Assembly: GCA_020832305.1 (NCBI GenBank)
Contig: JAFIEV010000080.1
Span: 86,215-150,214 of the forward strand
Reading direction: 5' to 3'
Origin: Cyclobacteriaceae bacterium
Lineage (GTDB): Bacteria; Bacteroidota; Bacteroidia; Cytophagales; Cyclobacteriaceae
DNA: 64,000 nt
Shown here: positions 27,343-36,528 of the stretch, piece by piece
Layout: every line of letters starts with the position of its first letter
Numbering within the stretch: the first letter of the stretch is position 1
The notes under the pieces: model-generated
Told to the model about the DNA's origin: nothing
Seen by the model: only the letters and a program-made list of their open reading frames with translations
Databases searched by the model: none
Program-made: the position numbers and the translations under genes

Positions 27343-29775
27343 TTAATGATCTAAAATTTGCATCCCGGGTGTATACAAGCGGCTTGTATATTTAATTTTA
27401 TCGCTTTTGTCTTTTTTGTCTTTCATAAAGAGGATTTCAATATACTGCCCATTTTCCCACATTTTTATAAAATTATTATAGTATTTACTTCCGGGATTCC
27501 CTGATTGCCCGCCAGGGTAATTTGACCATGCTTTTACACCATTTCCTTCAAAGGCAACAATAAGCCGCTGTGAAGGTCCGTGCCGGGCAGTAATTGCATT
27601 AATAGCATCGCCAGAACCCCCTATGGAGAGCTTGGTAAAGCTAAATGCTTCAATTCCTGCCATATGCATAATACTTGTGTTTTTATAAGCATCCCATCTC
27701 AGGTCGCCCCCTTGTGTCTTTTCTGCATCTTCAATTTTTTTTAAACTTTCATCAAACGCCATATGCAGAATTTCAGTAAATTTCTTCACCTCAAATCCCA
27801 TCTCACGCAATTCACCGAGGCGATCCAATAACAGGTAGCTTTGGAATGCCGTAGGTTTTCGAAGGGGCACTTGATGCTCATCAAGGCTTGCCCATAATAC
27901 ACCATAGAACGATTCCCACAAAAGTTCAAAATACACCGGTTCCGGTATATCTGCTTCATATTGATAATCCCATTTTTTCAAACCTTCAACAATGTATCTT
28001 TTATCCAACGGAATTTTATCAATTTCCAGGCTATCAAGCATGATCGGTAGAAATTCAGCCGCTTTAATACTGTAATTATCCAACTGGAGGTTTTGCATAT
28101 CTTGAGGCGTGATGTTTTGCATATCCCTCAGTAAATGATTGATCCTGCGGTTGCGGTAATATTCAAAAAAGTCGTTGTACAAATAATATGGATAGTTTTC
28201 ATCCGTCTGATGTTGGTTGGCAGAACTTATAAAAGCCTGGTCGGGGTTAAAGATCTGCGGATTGTGTTCAAAAGGGATGTAACTGATCCATTCGGCGCCG
28301 GGTAAGGAACCATCAATAAGAAATTTTCCCTGATTTTTTCTTCGCAGTGGGATGTTTCCCTGGCAATGCAGGGCAATATCTCCACTTGCAGATGCAAAAA
28401 CAATGTTCTGGGGAGGTGTGGAAAAGTCCTGAATGGCATCCCGGAAATCAGTATAATTTCTTGCTTTCAGGAGTTTTTTAAAGGTTATGCCTTCGTAGCT
28501 TAGCTTGTGGGCTATCCATTGCATGGAAGAATAGCTCTTTTTGGTACGGCTTTCGAAGCTGTCATCAAAAACTACCGGCCCATAATGTGAATAATATACG
28601 GTGTCGTAAAAAGTTTCACCATTTCGCACCTTAATTTCTTCAACAACCGCTTGCAGTTTCATCCATTTGCCATCGTAGAGATATTCTGTTTTATTTTGAT
28701 CATTGAGGGTAAGTGCATACCAATCGACCAGATCCCGGGGGCTATTGGTAAAACCCCATGCTATGGAATCATTAAAGCCTGTGATTATTAACGGAGTTCC
28801 TGGCAGATTATGTCCGAATGTATTTATACCTGGCGCTTGCAATTGCATCTGATACCAAATTGCGGGCAGATTCAGTCCTAAATGCATATCATTGGCCAAA
28901 ATGGGCTTCCCGCTTTGTGTTTTAGCACCCGAAACGACCCAGTTATTGCTGCCAAGTCCAGGGCTGGGCCGCTTATAAAGTCTTGAATTATTGCCTTCTA
29001 AGTAATGATGTTGAAAAGGCTCTGTTGAAGAAGGTGTCTGAAACTTCCAGGATGTACCAACAGGAATTACAGGATCTATGTCATCTTCCCTATCGGGAAA
29101 GAGAAAGTTAAATAATTCCATACCGTAAATACTTGCGAAATTGGTATTCTCAAGGTCGCTCTCCCCAAGGGTAAGTAATGCCGACATATTTTTCGCAACC
29201 AGTATGGTTTTTAAAGGACTCCAGCTTTCTGGTTTATAGTCGAGGAGCTTATATTCAATGGGCAAATCTTTTTCTTTCAGGTTATTGATAAATTCGTTTA
29301 CACCGAGGGTATAAGAATTGAGCATTGGCGCTAATTCAGGATGTTGAAGCCATTCCTTTTCCATATCCATTGCAGACTGTAAAATACCCATTCTTCTTTG
29401 CATCCTGTCGTGCCGCAGGGTATTGGTACCAATTATTTCACTTAATCTCCCGGCGGCATTCATCGCCTGAATTTCCATTTGCCACAAACGATGCTTCGCA
29501 TTCAGGTATCCAACTGTATAAAAAAGGTCATGCTCGTTTTGCGCAAAAACATGGGGTATGAGATGTTCGTCATAATAAATATCCACGATTTCACTGATTC
29601 CATTCAAGGCAATGCTTGCGGGGATTTCATCGAGATTATTGACTGCATTTTGCCAGAATCCATAAAAAGGGCTAAAAAATTTTCCGATAGGGGGTAATGG
29701 ACCTGCTTTTTGGTCAGACAGGAACAAAAGCCCAGAAAGTACAAAAAAAGTAAAGGTAAATCTTGCTACCTTCAT
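27343..29775 (-). CDS. Penicillin acylase-family (Ntn) amidase
   Basis: The 810-residue protein begins with a signal peptide (MKVARFTFTFFVLSGLLFL). It has the class layout: an alpha-chain region with DEHLIPHVFAQNEHDLFYTVGYLNAKHRLWQM (about 69-100), then the processing site Gly275-Ser276 in LGSNNWVVSG, where Ser276 would be the autocatalytically exposed nucleophile. A beta chain with LANDMHLGL and the GGSGDAINA / RLIVAFEG region completes it. Enzymes of this family hydrolyse amide bonds in beta-lactams, N-acyl homoserine lactones or acyl peptides. The substrate here is unknown, and quorum-signal cleavage is only a possibility. Confidence 0.92.
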   Translation of the reverse strand: MKVARFTFTFFVLSGLLFLSDQKAGPLPPIGKFFSPFYGFWQNAVNNLDEIPASIALNGISEIVDIYYDEHLIPHVFAQNEHDLFYTVGYLNAKHRLWQMEIQAMNAAGRLSEIIGTNTLRHDRMQRRMGILQSAMDMEKEWLQHPELAPMLNSYTLGVNEFINNLKEKDLPIEYKLLDYKPESWSPLKTILVAKNMSALLTLGESDLENTNFASIYGMELFNFLFPDREDDIDPVIPVGTSWKFQTPSSTEPFQHHYLEGNNSRLYKRPSPGLGSNNWVVSGAKTQSGKPILANDMHLGLNLPAIWYQMQLQAPGINTFGHNLPGTPLIITGFNDSIAWGFTNSPRDLVDWYALTLNDQNKTEYLYDGKWMKLQAVVEEIKVRNGETFYDTVYYSHYGPVVFDDSFESRTKKSYSSMQWIAHKLSYEGITFKKLLKARNYTDFRDAIQDFSTPPQNIVFASASGDIALHCQGNIPLRRKNQGKFLIDGSLPGAEWISYIPFEHNPQIFNPDQAFISSANQHQTDENYPYYLYNDFFEYYRNRRINHLLRDMQNITPQDMQNLQLDNYSIKAAEFLPIMLDSLEIDKIPLDKRYIVEGLKKWDYQYEADIPEPVYFELLWESFYGVLWASLDEHQVPLRKPTAFQSYLLLDRLGELREMGFEVKKFTEILHMAFDESLKKIEDAEKTQGGDLRWDAYKNTSIMHMAGIEAFSFTKLSIGGSGDAINAITARHGPSQRLIVAFEGNGVKAWSNYPGGQSGNPGSKYYNNFIKMWENGQYIEILFMKDKKDKSDKIKYTSRLYTPGMQILDH

Positions 29776-29966
29776 ATTTTATAAGATTTGCTGACAGGAT
29801 AGTGAAAACGTCAACAAAAAAGCTTAAAAGTTTGAATTTTGCAAAAAAGCCAGTACTTATCAGGGAAAAGAATGGAAAATGGCGTGGGGGTAATATGCTG
29901 ATTTAAAGACAGTATTTTAAAACAAGGTTTTGATCAGCTCTAAAGAGAACCAAAACCCATCTAATG

Positions 29967-30030
29967 TTGTCTTAAAATGCAAAATCAGTTATAACGCAAG
30001 CAAATTGCGTATGATTGCATTTTAAGACAA
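29967..30030. repeat. Perfect 16-bp inverted repeat with nested hairpin
   Basis: Arms TTGTCTTAAAATGCAA (29967-29982) and TTGCATTTTAAGACAA (30015-30030) are exact complements. An inner hairpin, ACGCAA (29994-29999) with TTGCGT (30005-30010), lies inside. The element sits between the stop of the minus-strand gene ending at 30050 and the penicillin-acylase gene. It could serve as a terminator or RNA-processing hairpin, or be a solitary mobile-repeat remnant. The rest of the 274-base gap shows nothing clear. Confidence 0.75.
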
Positions 30031-30049
30031 ACCTGGTTTTTTTTGATAA

Positions 30050-30406
30050 CTATTTAAATGTAAGTAACAAAACCTGCCCTTCAAAGGCGGTTTTTTCCAG
30101 TAAATAGTGAAGGTCATTGTCATATTGACTGTTTTCCAGTCGTTCCAGACAATAGGAGCGTTTGTCGTTCCAGCTCAGAAGAGGCTTTATGTGCTGCTGA
30201 TCTCCTTTGCATTTATTTTCATAGCTGACTAAAATTTCAGATAAATCTGAATTGTTTTGGATTGAATGACCTGCCGAGGTCAGTTTGTTACTCAGCCATT
30301 CGATAAATAATTTTTCGCATTGAGAAATAATGCCGATCCATTTCCCGCTTTCAATTTGGTCTGTTTTTGACATCGGCAGAGTCATACTACTGCTATAAGT
30401 CTTCAT
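30050..30406 (-). CDS. Hypothetical small protein
   Basis: I choose ATG 30406, giving 118 residues (MKTYSSSMTLPMSKTDQIES...). An upstream start at 30535 would add a 43-residue AT-rich, Ile/Tyr/Asn-rich extension that looks like translated intergenic DNA. The protein is soluble, mostly helical, with no recognisable motif (GKWIGIISQCEKLFIEWLSNK near the N-terminus). It lies between the acyl-CoA dehydrogenase gene and the hairpin at 30.0 kb. Confidence 0.5.
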   Translation of the reverse strand: MKTYSSSMTLPMSKTDQIESGKWIGIISQCEKLFIEWLSNKLTSAGHSIQNNSDLSEILVSYENKCKGDQQHIKPLLSWNDKRSYCLERLENSQYDNDLHYLLEKTAFEGQVLLLTFK

Positions 30407-30588
30407 TTTGTGGTTGAATGTTAATTTTTCTTTAATAAGTACTATTTCATAGGTGTTTATACTTTTAAAGAGGCAATTTAAAACAAAGAAATGCAAAATT
30501 ATATAGGGGTTTATAAAATTGATGTAATAGTACAATGACTTGTTATTATAGTTATGCGATAATGAAATAAATTAAGAAGATTCTTGAT

Positions 30589-31479
30589 TTATTTAAATTT
30601 GACGGAGATCCCGTTTATTTTTCCATTTTCCCATCGATAAAAACCGGAGCCACTTTTTCGCCCATATTCACCGGCATCCACCAATTGAATCAATAAGGGG
30701 CAAGGGCTGTATTTTTGCTCACCCAGCCCTTCTTTCAGGACATTCATAATGGATACACACACATCTAACCCGATAAAATCTGCCAGTTGCAAGGGACCCA
30801 TAGGATGAGCCATTCCAAGTTTCATGATTTCATCGATTTCTGTTACACCTGCCACGCCCTGATATAAGGTATAGATGGCTTCATTAATCATTGGCATAAG
30901 TATGCGATTGGAAACAAAACCGGGAAAGTCATTTACTAGCACAGGACTTTTAGAAGTTTGCCGGCAAATATCCTCGAGGTATTGTATAGTTGAATCCAAC
31001 GTATGATAACCTTTAATTATTTCCACGAGTTTCATTACCGGTACAGGATTCATAAAGTGCAAACCTGCCACCTGGCCGGGTCTGTTGGTTAATGCAGCCA
31101 GACGTGTGATTGAGATGGATGAAGTATTGCTGGTGAGAAGAGCTGTTGACGGGGCAAGGGTGTTAAGTTTTTTAAAAATGGCTGATTTGGCTTCAAAAGA
31201 TTCATAAGCAGCTTCTATAACAAGGTCAGCAGAGGATAGTGCATCTTCCAGGTTATCTGATGTTTTCAAATGTTTTATTGCAGCTAGCTTTTGTTTTTCC
31301 GTTATAATACCCCGGTTAAGTTGTCGATCAAGGTTACTTTGTATAGTTAGTAATGCCTGTTGTAAAACTTCTGAACTCAGGTCATGTAAAACTACCGGAT
31401 AGCCGTTAAGTGTAAAATGATGTGCAATCCCGTTTCCCATTGTACCGGCTCCTATTACCGATATGCTTTTTATATTCAT
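30589..31479 (-). CDS. 3-hydroxyacyl-CoA dehydrogenase (3-hydroxybutyryl-CoA type)
   Basis: The 296-residue protein is a stand-alone dehydrogenase. It has an N-terminal Rossmann domain with GAGTMGNGIAHHF (9-21), the catalytic region LHFMNPVPVMKLVEII (about 139-154, with His140) and a C-terminal dimerisation domain (VLVNDFPGFVSNRILMPMINEAI). It oxidises 3-hydroxyacyl-CoA with NAD+ in fatty-acid or butyrate-type metabolism. Length and domain order match the monofunctional enzymes. It is transcribed divergently from glutamine synthetase. Confidence 0.93.
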   Translation of the reverse strand: MNIKSISVIGAGTMGNGIAHHFTLNGYPVVLHDLSSEVLQQALLTIQSNLDRQLNRGIITEKQKLAAIKHLKTSDNLEDALSSADLVIEAAYESFEAKSAIFKKLNTLAPSTALLTSNTSSISITRLAALTNRPGQVAGLHFMNPVPVMKLVEIIKGYHTLDSTIQYLEDICRQTSKSPVLVNDFPGFVSNRILMPMINEAIYTLYQGVAGVTEIDEIMKLGMAHPMGPLQLADFIGLDVCVSIMNVLKEGLGEQKYSPCPLLIQLVDAGEYGRKSGSGFYRWENGKINGISVKFK

Positions 31480-31788
31480 ATTTATGAAGCTAAATGTTGT
31501 TTAAAGTGATAAATATAGAGAAAATGCCTTAATACATGATAAGAAATCAATCTAATGTGGTTTATATTCAGGCACTTAACTATTGTATTTTTTTTATATC
31601 TGCTTTCCCTTCAAAATTGAAGGCACTTTTTGCCATTTTCTTGAAAATTACTAAATATAGGGTGTGTGTGGAGGGTAAATTTTGATAAAAGTGTGAATAT
31701 TTTCAAAAAATAGGTGTAAATAGATGTAAATATGTAATTAATTACTATTTTTCGGAAAAATTTCAAAATCTAAATTCAGGAATACATT
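31480..31788. other. Divergent intergenic region before glutamine synthetase
   Basis: This 309-base AT-rich stretch has no gene. It contains a hairpin CCTTCA/TGAAGG (31608-31623). It also has two direct copies of TGTAAATA at 31715-31722 and 31725-31732, one helical turn apart, just before a TAATTAATTA palindrome, and a near-consensus -7 box TATTTTTC upstream of the glutamine synthetase start. The paired octamers could be an operator for nitrogen control. Confidence 0.4.
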
Positions 31789-33951
31789 ATGGCACAATTA
31801 AGATTTAATGCTGTTATGGAGGCTACGGCCAGACAGCCGCTTGAAGTAGCACCTCCTGCTCCAAAAATTTCTCAGTATTTTAAGCAGAATTGTTTTGATC
31901 TCGACAAAATGAAAGAGACCCTGGCACCCGAAGTTTACAAACGGGTTAAATATTGCATCAGCCAGGGCAAAAAGATTGACATTGAAACTGCTGATGCCGT
32001 TGCTGCTGCTGTAAAATCATGGGCCATTACCAAAGGTGTAACGCATTACACACACTGGTTTCAGCCGCTTACCGGTACCACTGCCGAGAAGCATGATTCA
32101 TTTTTCAATGCACTTGATGGCATAGAAAAATTTAAAGGCAGTGCCCTGGTACAACAGGAACCAGATGCCTCGTCATTTCCCAGTGGTGGTATAAGAAATA
32201 CTTTCGAAGCCAGAGGTTATACTGCATGGGATCCCAGCTCACCGATATTTTTATGGAGTACTACCTTGTGTATTCCGACCATTTTCGTATCCTACACAGG
32301 TGAAGCGCTGGATTACAAAGCACCTCTTCTCAAAGCCATTGAAGCAGTTGATAAGGCAGCAACCGCTGTATGTAAATATTTTGATCGTGAAGTGTCCAGG
32401 GTAGCAGCTTCAGTAGGTGCTGAGCAGGAATATTTTCTGGTCGACAAATCTTTATACAATGCCAGGCCTGACCTTGTAATGGGTCAGAAAACAGTATTTG
32501 GGCATGCGCCTGCCAGGGGTCAACAGTTGGAAGATCACTATTTCGGTTCTATTCAGCCAAGGGCCTATGCCTATATGAAAGACTTTGAAACTGAATGTTT
32601 GAAGCTGGGTATTCCGGTTAGTACACGTCACAATGAGGTAGCACCCAGTCAGTTTGAAGCAGCGCCTCTGTTTGAAGAAGCCAACGTTGCAACCGACCAC
32701 AACCTGCTCATGATGGATGTTATGAGAAAAGTTGCTGAAAAGCATAATTTAATGGTTATTTTTCATGAGAAACCCTTTGCCCAGGTAAATGGATCAGGAA
32801 AACACTGTAACTGGTCATTGATCACCGATACGGGTGTTAACCTTTTCCAGCCAAGCAGCAGTGCACGTGAAAACCTTCAATTTCTCACCTTCTTTGTAAA
32901 CACCATCAAAGCGGTGCATGAATATGCCGCCTTGTTGAGAGCCAGTATAGCTTCTGCCGGTAACGATTATCGACTGGGTGCCAATGAAGCGCCACCTGCT
33001 ATTATTTCTGTTTTTATCGGATCTGAACTCACCGAAGTACTTAATGAGTTGGAAACCAATGGCAACATAAAGATTGAAAAAGGCGACAATATGTATATGA
33101 AGCTGGGTATTGATAAAATCCCGGAAATTATTCTCGACAACACCGACCGAAACCGTACTTCACCATTTGCTTTTACAGGTAATAAGTTCGAATTCAGGGC
33201 TGTTGGTGGTAATGCCAACATCGGCGGACCAGTTGCTTTGCTTAATCTTATCGTTGCTGAGCAACTTACTAAATTCAAAGAGTCAGTTGATGCCGAGATC
33301 GCCAAGGGAACAGAAAAGAGATTGGCCATTGTTAATGTGCTGAGAACCTATATCAAAGAATCAAAAGATGTTCGTTTTGAAGGGGATGGTTATTCTGATG
33401 AATGGGTAAAAGAAGCTGAAAGAAGAGGTTTGCCCAATGTAAAAGATACACCTCAGGCACTTGAAGCTTATCTCGATAAGAAGAGTATTGAGGTATTTGG
33501 CAAGCATGGTGTATTGAATGAAAAAGAATTACACGCCAGATGTGAAATTCTTTGGGAAAACTATATCAAGAAAGTACAGATTGAGTCAAGGGTTATGGGT
33601 GATTTGGCACTTAACCATATCATTCCTACTGCTATTGCGTATCAGAATAAATTAATACACAATGCACAAGGTCTGAAAGAACTGGGACTTGACAATACTT
33701 CTGTTATGAAAGTGATATCAAAAATCACCGAGCATATGGATGGTGTAAGGATCAATGTAATCGAAATGATTAATGAGCGCAAACGTGTCAACAAGCTTGA
33801 AGATACACATAAAAAAGCTGTTGAATATGCAGAAATTATCAAAAATAAATACTTTGACAAAATTCGCTACCACGTTGATAAGCTCGAGCTGTATGTCGAC
33901 AACGAAGATTGGCCATTGGTAAAATACAGAGAATTACTTTTTATTAAATAA
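31789..33951 (+). CDS. glnN: Glutamine synthetase type III
   Basis: The 720-residue protein is of GSIII size and character. It has an N-terminal ARQPLEVAPPAPKISQYF region, the metal-binding TRHNEVAPSQFEAAP segment (about 284-298), an ATP-binding region with EKPFAQVNGSGKHCNWSL (about 327-344), and the RTSPFAFTGNKFEFRAVGGNANI segment (about 454-476). It makes glutamine from glutamate, ammonia and ATP. GSIII is a common form in Bacteroidota. It is a single-gene unit with its own terminator downstream and lies opposite the 3-hydroxyacyl-CoA dehydrogenase gene. Confidence 0.97.
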   Translation: MAQLRFNAVMEATARQPLEVAPPAPKISQYFKQNCFDLDKMKETLAPEVYKRVKYCISQGKKIDIETADAVAAAVKSWAITKGVTHYTHWFQPLTGTTAEKHDSFFNALDGIEKFKGSALVQQEPDASSFPSGGIRNTFEARGYTAWDPSSPIFLWSTTLCIPTIFVSYTGEALDYKAPLLKAIEAVDKAATAVCKYFDREVSRVAASVGAEQEYFLVDKSLYNARPDLVMGQKTVFGHAPARGQQLEDHYFGSIQPRAYAYMKDFETECLKLGIPVSTRHNEVAPSQFEAAPLFEEANVATDHNLLMMDVMRKVAEKHNLMVIFHEKPFAQVNGSGKHCNWSLITDTGVNLFQPSSSARENLQFLTFFVNTIKAVHEYAALLRASIASAGNDYRLGANEAPPAIISVFIGSELTEVLNELETNGNIKIEKGDNMYMKLGIDKIPEIILDNTDRNRTSPFAFTGNKFEFRAVGGNANIGGPVALLNLIVAEQLTKFKESVDAEIAKGTEKRLAIVNVLRTYIKESKDVRFEGDGYSDEWVKEAERRGLPNVKDTPQALEAYLDKKSIEVFGKHGVLNEKELHARCEILWENYIKKVQIESRVMGDLALNHIIPTAIAYQNKLIHNAQGLKELGLDNTSVMKVISKITEHMDGVRINVIEMINERKRVNKLEDTHKKAVEYAEIIKNKYFDKIRYHVDKLELYVDNEDWPLVKYRELLFIK

Positions 33952-33960
33952 TGACTTTAT

Positions 33961-33989
33961 AAACCCCGGTAAATCCGGGGTTTATTTTT
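33961..33989 (+). terminator. Intrinsic terminator after glutamine synthetase
   Basis: A 9-bp GC-rich hairpin AAACCCCGG (33961-33969) with CCGGGGTTT (33975-33983) is followed by TATTTTT, 10 bases after the stop codon. Confidence 0.88.
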
Positions 33990-34085
33990 ACCCGCAGGTC
34001 ATAAAGGTTGTAATCTTTTCAAATATTTTCCATGGCGCTGTCTTTTGAAAATCGTATTTTTGTAAAGAAGCGGTATCTTGGGGAT

Positions 34086-35447
34086 ATGAAAAAAATTTTA
34101 ATTGTAGAGGATGACCTTACTTTTTCGAGAATACTTAAAGGGTTTTTAGAAAAAAATCAGTTTGTAGCCGATGCGGTTGATACCGTTGAAAAGGCAAGAC
34201 AAAACCTGGCTAACCATTCCTATGATATGGTCATTACAGATTATCGGCTCCCAGATGATACAGGTATGTCTGTTTTGCGATATGTTAAGCAAACACTCCC
34301 GTCTGCACAGGTCATACTCATGACCAGATATTCAGATATTAATACAGCCATTCATTCCATGAAGCTTGGTGCGCTTGATTATTTGGTTAAACCTGTAAAC
34401 CCAGATGAGTTATTGCACTCAATTAAATCTGCTTTTCAAGACAGAGCAGGGGAAGACAATGGTACAGCGACGCATAAAAATATGGATGAAAATACCATCC
34501 CATCTACCGGTTCTGTAGATTATGTGGTAGGAAGTAGTAAGCCTGCCCGTGAGATGCAAAGACAAATTGAACTGGTAGCGCCTACCGATATGTCTGTGAT
34601 TCTTACCGGCGACAGTGGTACTGGTAAAGAATATGCAGCCAAACTTATGCATAATCTCAGTTCAAGAAAAGACAAAGCCTTTATTGCGCTCGATTGTGGC
34701 GCTTTGTCGAGAGAACTGGCCGCCAGTGAACTTTTTGGCCACGTCAAAGGTGCGTTTACCGGAGCGGTAATGAATAAAACAGGTCAATTTGAAATGGCAA
34801 ATATGGGTACAATTTTTCTCGATGAAATTGGTAACCTTAGTTATGAAGTACAAATACAGTTGTTGAGAGCTATTCAGGAAAGAAAAATTAAAAAACTGGG
34901 AGATACGCGGGATATCGATATAGATGTACGGATTATTGCTGCAACCAACGAGGATTTAAAAATACAGGTTGAAAAAGGGCTCTTTCGGGAAGATTTATAC
35001 CATCGTATTAATGAATTTAAAATACAGGTGCCATCCCTAAAAGACCGTGATGAAGATATCATGGAATTTGCAGCTTTTTTTCTAAGCCAGGCCAATGAAC
35101 AACTAAATAAGCGGGTTCAGGGCTTTGACCCTGAAGTGCTGCGGATATTTCTCAGCTATTCATGGCCCGGCAATATCAGAGAATTTAAAAATATTGTAAA
35201 AAGAGCAGTTTTGCTTTGTGAAGGAGCACAGATCAATAAGTTGTGTATTCCCGATGAACTATTTGAATCTGCCAACCTTATGATCAACAGTACTAATTTG
35301 AAGGAGATTCAAAAGGAAAGTGAGAAAGAAATAATAGTAAAAACCCTGGAAAAAAACCGATATAACAAATCAAAAACTGCAAGGATGCTCAACATAGACC
35401 GAAAGACCCTCTATATGAAAATAGAGAAATATGGTATTGATTGTTGA
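34086..35447 (+). CDS. Sigma-54-dependent response regulator (NtrC family)
   Basis: I choose ATG 34086 (MKKILIVEDDLTFSR), giving 453 residues; an in-frame ATG at 34032 adds 18 residues before the receiver. The receiver domain has Asp52 (VITDYRLPDD) and Lys102 (LVKPVNP). The AAA+ domain has Walker A GDSGTGKE (175-182) and the sigma-54 contact loop GAFTGA (222-227). A C-terminal Fis-type helix-turn-helix (NRYNKSKTARMLNIDRKTLYMKI) binds DNA. No histidine kinase adjoins it, so its partner lies elsewhere. Target genes are unknown. Confidence 0.95.
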   Translation: MKKILIVEDDLTFSRILKGFLEKNQFVADAVDTVEKARQNLANHSYDMVITDYRLPDDTGMSVLRYVKQTLPSAQVILMTRYSDINTAIHSMKLGALDYLVKPVNPDELLHSIKSAFQDRAGEDNGTATHKNMDENTIPSTGSVDYVVGSSKPAREMQRQIELVAPTDMSVILTGDSGTGKEYAAKLMHNLSSRKDKAFIALDCGALSRELAASELFGHVKGAFTGAVMNKTGQFEMANMGTIFLDEIGNLSYEVQIQLLRAIQERKIKKLGDTRDIDIDVRIIAATNEDLKIQVEKGLFREDLYHRINEFKIQVPSLKDRDEDIMEFAAFFLSQANEQLNKRVQGFDPEVLRIFLSYSWPGNIREFKNIVKRAVLLCEGAQINKLCIPDELFESANLMINSTNLKEIQKESEKEIIVKTLEKNRYNKSKTARMLNIDRKTLYMKIEKYGIDC

Positions 35448-35453
35448 TGGATC

Positions 35454-36512
35454 TTAGTGTAAACTTGCCGGCTCACCAGCAGGGTTTAATTCAACACGAC
35501 TTTTTGGCAAACACTGAGGGTAATTTTTCTGAATAAAAGTAATCATCCTTTCTCGGATAAGTACCCGTAGATCCCAGGCACGGGGAGAGGTATTGGCACT
35601 AACCAGTATTCTTATTTGCATACTTCTTTCTGTGGCATCAGTAACCTGAATTACACTTACTTTTCCATCCCACAGGTCAGTTTCTGCCAAAATGTTTTTC
35701 AACTCTTCCCTTAAAGCATCGATTGGCAATTGATAGTCGGCATATATAAAAACCGTTCCCAAAATATCGGCAGAAGTGCGTGTCCAGTTTTGAAATGGCT
35801 TTTCGATAAAATAAATAGTAGGAAGAACAAGTCTTCTTTTATCCCAGATCCTCACTATAACATAGGTAAGTGTAATTTCTTCGATCCAGCCCCATTCGTT
35901 TTCTACAATTACCACGTCATCAAGCCGAATGGGTTGGGTAATGGCCAATTGCAAACCTGCCAATACAGTAGCGATTAGCCTTTGGGCGGCAAATCCCAGG
36001 ATGATACCTGCTATACCTGCTGAGGCCAATAAGCTTACGCCAATTTTTCTGATACCCTCAAAAGTCATTAGGGCCAGGCCTACCGCCAATAAAATGATGA
36101 TAAAAGTAGCAACACGCTCCAGTATATTGTATTGGGTAAAAGCTTTTCGCGCCTTTAGATTATCAGATGTGTTGATGTCGTATTTTTTTACCGCCAGCGT
36201 TTTCATAACCGATATAATCTTGATAAGGAGCCAGGCAATCGAAAAAATAACAACCAGGCTTGAGATATGGCTGAGGTGTGCTGAGTCTGAAATCATTGTA
36301 CCCGTAAAAGGCACGATCAGAAAAAAGGAAATCAGTAAGAAGAAAAATGCCAGGGGTAGTCTTAACCGCATTACAATGGCCCTGCCTTTATCATCTACAT
36401 TATATACTATTCGTTTAATGGCAGCAAATGCAAGCCTGTAAACAATATACCCCACTACCAGGGCCAGCAGCACGATAAAACCTGTATAAAGCCAATCTTC
36501 CATTTGTTGCAT
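35454..36512 (-). CDS. MscS-family mechanosensitive channel
   Basis: The 352-residue protein has about four to five membrane helices. The pore helix is Gly/Ala-rich (GVSLLASAGIAGIILGFAAQRLIATVLAGLQLA, about 173-205). The MscS beta domain follows (PIRLDDVVIVENEWGWIEEITLTYVIVRIWDKRRLVLP). It has more N-terminal helices than the channel at 7793 and belongs to a different branch of the family. It converges with the sigma-54 regulator, leaving only a 6-base gap. Confidence 0.9.
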   Translation of the reverse strand: MQQMEDWLYTGFIVLLALVVGYIVYRLAFAAIKRIVYNVDDKGRAIVMRLRLPLAFFFLLISFFLIVPFTGTMISDSAHLSHISSLVVIFSIAWLLIKIISVMKTLAVKKYDINTSDNLKARKAFTQYNILERVATFIIILLAVGLALMTFEGIRKIGVSLLASAGIAGIILGFAAQRLIATVLAGLQLAITQPIRLDDVVIVENEWGWIEEITLTYVIVRIWDKRRLVLPTIYFIEKPFQNWTRTSADILGTVFIYADYQLPIDALREELKNILAETDLWDGKVSVIQVTDATERSMQIRILVSANTSPRAWDLRVLIRERMITFIQKNYPQCLPKSRVELNPAGEPASLH

Positions 36513-36528
36513 AGTCTTTAGTTTTTAT

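Noticed and set aside
27343..29775. Calling the penicillin-acylase-family enzyme an antibiotic-resistance or quorum-quenching gene
   Set aside because: The family includes several amidase activities, and neither substrate residues nor neighbours single out one.
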